Assembly: GCA_028718045.1 (NCBI GenBank)
Contig: JAQUMQ010000069.1
Location: 1-7,079, forward strand
DNA: 7,079 nucleotides
DNA from: Actinomycetota bacterium
GTDB taxonomy: Bacteria > Actinomycetota > Humimicrobiia > Humimicrobiales > Humimicrobiaceae
Direction of reading: 5' to 3'
In this document: positions 5,144-7,079 of the stretch, piece after piece
Position numbering within the stretch: the stretch's first letter is position 1
Layout of the letters: each line of letters opens with the position of its first letter
The notes under the pieces: generated by a model
The model's input: only the letters and a program-made list of their open reading frames with translations
The model's database searches: none
What the model was told of the DNA's origin: nothing
Program-made: the position numbers and the translations under genes

Positions 5144-6082
5144 ATGAAACAAACGCTAAAACCGGAACATCCTAAATTCGCATTTTTTGGAGGTGAAATA
5201 ATCCCCATAAACGAAGCCAAAATCGATATAAGAACAAACGCATTGCAATACGGAACAGCAGTTTTTGAAGGAATTAGAAGTTACTGGACCGAAAATGAAA
5301 AAAAGAATTATATCTTTAGAATGGAAGATCACTATAAAAGATTTTTCGATAGCTGTAAAATAATGATGATTAATATAAAATACTCAATAAATGAATTATG
5401 CGACATCACGAAAGATCTTCTTAAAAAAGAAGGTTATAAGGAAGACTCTTATATAAGACCTTACGCTTACAATAGCGGTTTGAATATCGGGCCAAAACTA
5501 ATAAACAATAATCAGGATATATTTATTTATACAATTCCTTTGGGCGAATATCTTAATCTTTCAAAACCTATAAAGGTTTGCATATCTTCATGGATGAGGG
5601 TTCCAGATAATTGTATTCCCCCAAGAGCGAAAGTTGCCGGAAGTTATGCCAATGCTGCACTTCAAAAAACGGAGGCTTTGCTTGGCGGTTATGAAGAAGC
5701 TGTTACATTATCTTCCGATGGCCAGCATATCAGCGAAGGAAGTGCCATGAATATCTTTATGGTTAAAAACGAAAACCTTATTACGCCTCCTGCTTATAAC
5801 GATATTCTTGAAGGAATCACAAGAAATACATTATTTGAAATAATAAACAATGAACTTAATTTAAATATAATCGAAAGACAGATAGACAGAACCGAATTAT
5901 ATACTGCGGATGAATTGTTTTTCTGCGGAACCGGAGCTCAGGTTTCCCCTATCGGAAGCATAGATGGCAGAACAGTCGGAGACGGAAAAATGGGAAAATT
6001 GACAAAAAAAATTCAAAATATTTATTTTGATATAGTAAAAAATAAAATAAAAAAATATTCACATTGGTGTACGGAAGTATAA
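5144..6082 (+). CDS. ilvE: Branched-chain amino acid aminotransferase
   Basis: This PLP-dependent fold-type IV aminotransferase interconverts Leu, Ile and Val with their 2-oxoacids, using 2-oxoglutarate/glutamate, in the cytoplasm. The 312-residue length is standard for bacterial IlvE. The N-terminal half shows ALQYGTAVFEGIRSY (33-47) and YIRPYAYNSG (103-112). The PLP lysine is K163, in RAKVAGSYANA. VTLSSDGQHISEGSAMNIF (187-205) supplies the cofactor-binding glutamate (E198). GITRNTL (224-230) and FFCGTGAQVSPI (259-270) complete the active site, and the end HWCTEV resembles the usual HWLTEV/HWLTPV. Start 5144 has an AAGGAAG Shine-Dalgarno at 5-base spacing. A D-amino acid transaminase or ADC lyase is less likely given length and motifs. 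The gene stands alone on its strand, downstream of the leader at 4770-4938, which is its probable control element. Confidence 0.95.
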   Translation: MKQTLKPEHPKFAFFGGEIIPINEAKIDIRTNALQYGTAVFEGIRSYWTENEKKNYIFRMEDHYKRFFDSCKIMMINIKYSINELCDITKDLLKKEGYKEDSYIRPYAYNSGLNIGPKLINNNQDIFIYTIPLGEYLNLSKPIKVCISSWMRVPDNCIPPRAKVAGSYANAALQKTEALLGGYEEAVTLSSDGQHISEGSAMNIFMVKNENLITPPAYNDILEGITRNTLFEIINNELNLNIIERQIDRTELYTADELFFCGTGAQVSPIGSIDGRTVGDGKMGKLTKKIQNIYFDIVKNKIKKYSHWCTEV

Positions 6083-6114
6083 CCACGGACGTATGATTAA
6101 TAAAACAAAGCATC

Positions 6115-6151
6115 GATTATGCTGGTTTGTCATAATCGAACCGGCATAATC
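6115..6151. terminator. Large hairpin between convergent ilvE and nuclease gene
   Basis: GATTATGCTGGTT (6115-6127) and AACCGGCATAATC (6139-6151) form a 13-bp stem with one G-T pair and an 11-base loop. The plus-strand T-run (6169-6175) starts about 17 bases after the stem, too far for a classic terminator. On the minus strand the stem is followed by a broken T-rich stretch. Position between two convergent stop codons supports a bidirectional terminator or 3'-end stabiliser. An alternative 8-bp stem, CGATTATG (6114-6121) with CATAATCG (6131-6138), uses the same left arm. Confidence 0.5.
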
Positions 6152-6183
6152 TGCAAAGAATTGTTATATTTTTTTATAATTTT

Positions 6184-7079
6184 TCAATAACAAAAATTTT
6201 TATAACTACATGATTTTTTGCAATTTCGGGAATGTTTCTTTATGAATTTTTGATTTCTTATTTCGTTTATCGTATTTGATATTTTATTTTCCATGTCTTT
6301 TTTCCCGGAATTTTCAACATTGACTTGTTTGGACATTCCGTCTCCCAGATAAAACAAAATACCTATGATTTTTTCTGCATCCATGTCAAACAAGTCTGAA
6401 AGACCATATATATACGATTTTAACTGGAGAATATGTTTGTCATGGCTATCGCGATTTTTGCCACTTGAAGTTTTATAATCATATAGCTTTATGAAGCCAT
6501 TGTTTAATATATCGATCCTGTCGGCTTTGCATATAAGGTAAGAATCGTTTACCTTCCAATAAAAAAGCTGCTCCAAAAGGATCTTGTTTGTGAGGTCGAA
6601 ATTCAAAATATCACCGTTAATAAAATTATATATATAATTTTTAAATCTCATTTCTTCGATGCTGTCTTCATCGAAAATCAAACGGTTTAAATAAGAATCA
6701 TGGTTATTTGTTTTGTTATCGATCTTGTTTTTTAAATTCAAAACGTTTTTAAAACAAAAAGATGTCATTTTTTCAATGAATTTATGCATTTTAACACCAT
6801 AATCGGCAAATTCATTTTCATGTTCGGGCATATTAATCACATACCTGTATTTATATAAAACAGGACAATCTAAAAATGTTAAAATTTCCGTTAAGGAGAA
6901 AAAATTTTTTTTAAATAGGTTTTTATTTTCATCTTTCAACTTGTTTAATTCATATATCCCATCATTGCCCGCATCATATAAACTATCCGGTATCTTGTTA
7001 ATGTTTTCTGCAAGAAGTTTTTCATACTTATCCAACGATATATGTTTTTTTGTTATCGTATTTTTTTGGAAACCGGTCC
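6184..7079 (-). CDS. PD-(D/E)XK nuclease domain protein, RecB/AddB/Cas4-like, 5' end outside window
   Basis: The frame is open from the right edge to a TGA at 6184. A TTG at 7035 could start a 283-residue protein, but it has no Shine-Dalgarno and 14 further sense codons precede it, so the gene probably continues beyond the window. Residues counted from that TTG: FSLTEILTFLDCPVLYKYRY (46-65) is the usual entry to this nuclease domain; G80 and H84 fit the GxxxH motif; ADRID (171-175), DYKT (186-189, K188 catalytic) and LQLKSYIYGL (203-212) give the PD-(D/E)XK core. C57 with C272, C276 and C282 fits the four ligands of an AddB/Cas4-type 4Fe-4S cluster. The family acts on DNA ends in recombinational repair. 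It may be the tail of an AddA/AddB/UvrD-like helicase-nuclease. No cas genes or CRISPR are nearby, so a Cas4 role is unsupported. Confidence 0.82.
   Translation of the reverse strand, partial: TGFQKNTITKKHISLDKYEKLLAENINKIPDSLYDAGNDGIYELNKLKDENKNLFKKNFFSLTEILTFLDCPVLYKYRYVINMPEHENEFADYGVKMHKFIEKMTSFCFKNVLNLKNKIDNKTNNHDSYLNRLIFDEDSIEEMRFKNYIYNFINGDILNFDLTNKILLEQLFYWKVNDSYLICKADRIDILNNGFIKLYDYKTSSGKNRDSHDKHILQLKSYIYGLSDLFDMDAEKIIGILFYLGDGMSKQVNVENSGKKDMENKISNTINEIRNQKFIKKHSRNCKKSCSYKNFCY

Noticed and set aside
6184..7035. Cas4 of a CRISPR adaptation module
   Set aside because: The fold and Cys pattern allow it, but there is no cas1/cas2, no repeat array, and the reading frame continues past the right edge.

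Overview
This is a strongly AT-rich bacterial chromosomal window. It holds a compact leftward metabolic operon, a rightward aminotransferase gene with an elaborate leader, and the tail of a nuclease gene that runs off the right edge. All three bacillithiol (BSH) genes are present, so the organism makes or once made a BSH-type low-molecular-weight thiol. BSH is known from Firmicutes, Deinococcus, Bacteroidota/Chlorobi and scattered other lineages. Several starts have weak or no Shine-Dalgarno (SD) sequence, which does not look like a typical Bacillus. The lineage cannot be fixed from this window; an uncultured low-GC bacterium is the safest description. No transposase, phage gene, CRISPR array, tRNA or rRNA is seen.

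Layout. Positions 1-185 have no assignable gene. Minus strand 4519 to 186 reads, in transcription order, LysE/RhtB-type exporter, bshC (cysteine ligase), bshB (deacetylase) and bshA (GlcNAc-malate synthase). Gene order is thus the reverse of pathway order. The first three genes are tightly packed; bshA follows a 125-base gap. Positions 4520-4734 are A-rich non-coding DNA with short tandem repeats. At 4735-4763 there is a near-consensus sigma-70 promoter (TTGACA, 17 bases, TATATT). It drives a leader of about 170 nt with an AGGAGG SD, two overlapping mini-ORFs (MKIAKI and MKTKVIIE), a long-range helix that starts at the predicted 5' end, and a strong intrinsic terminator. ilvE (branched-chain aminotransferase) starts about 200 bases further on. 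Convergent to ilvE, and separated from it by a large hairpin, is the C-terminal PD-(D/E)XK nuclease domain of a RecB/AddB/Cas4-like protein. Its frame stays open to the right edge, so the real start lies outside the window.

How it fits together. BshA, BshB and BshC make the complete route from UDP-GlcNAc plus L-malate to BSH, and the co-transcribed exporter may move a related amino acid or thiol. The most interesting element is the ilvE leader. Four segments can pair as 1:2 and 3:4 (terminator formed) or 2:3 (terminator disrupted), the logic of a transcription attenuator or of a riboswitch with a terminator platform. The mini-ORFs contain Ile and Val codons, which fits attenuation by branched-chain amino acid supply. 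I recognise no known riboswitch class in it. This is the best candidate here for an undescribed element; it rests on pairing seen by eye and needs comparative and experimental testing.
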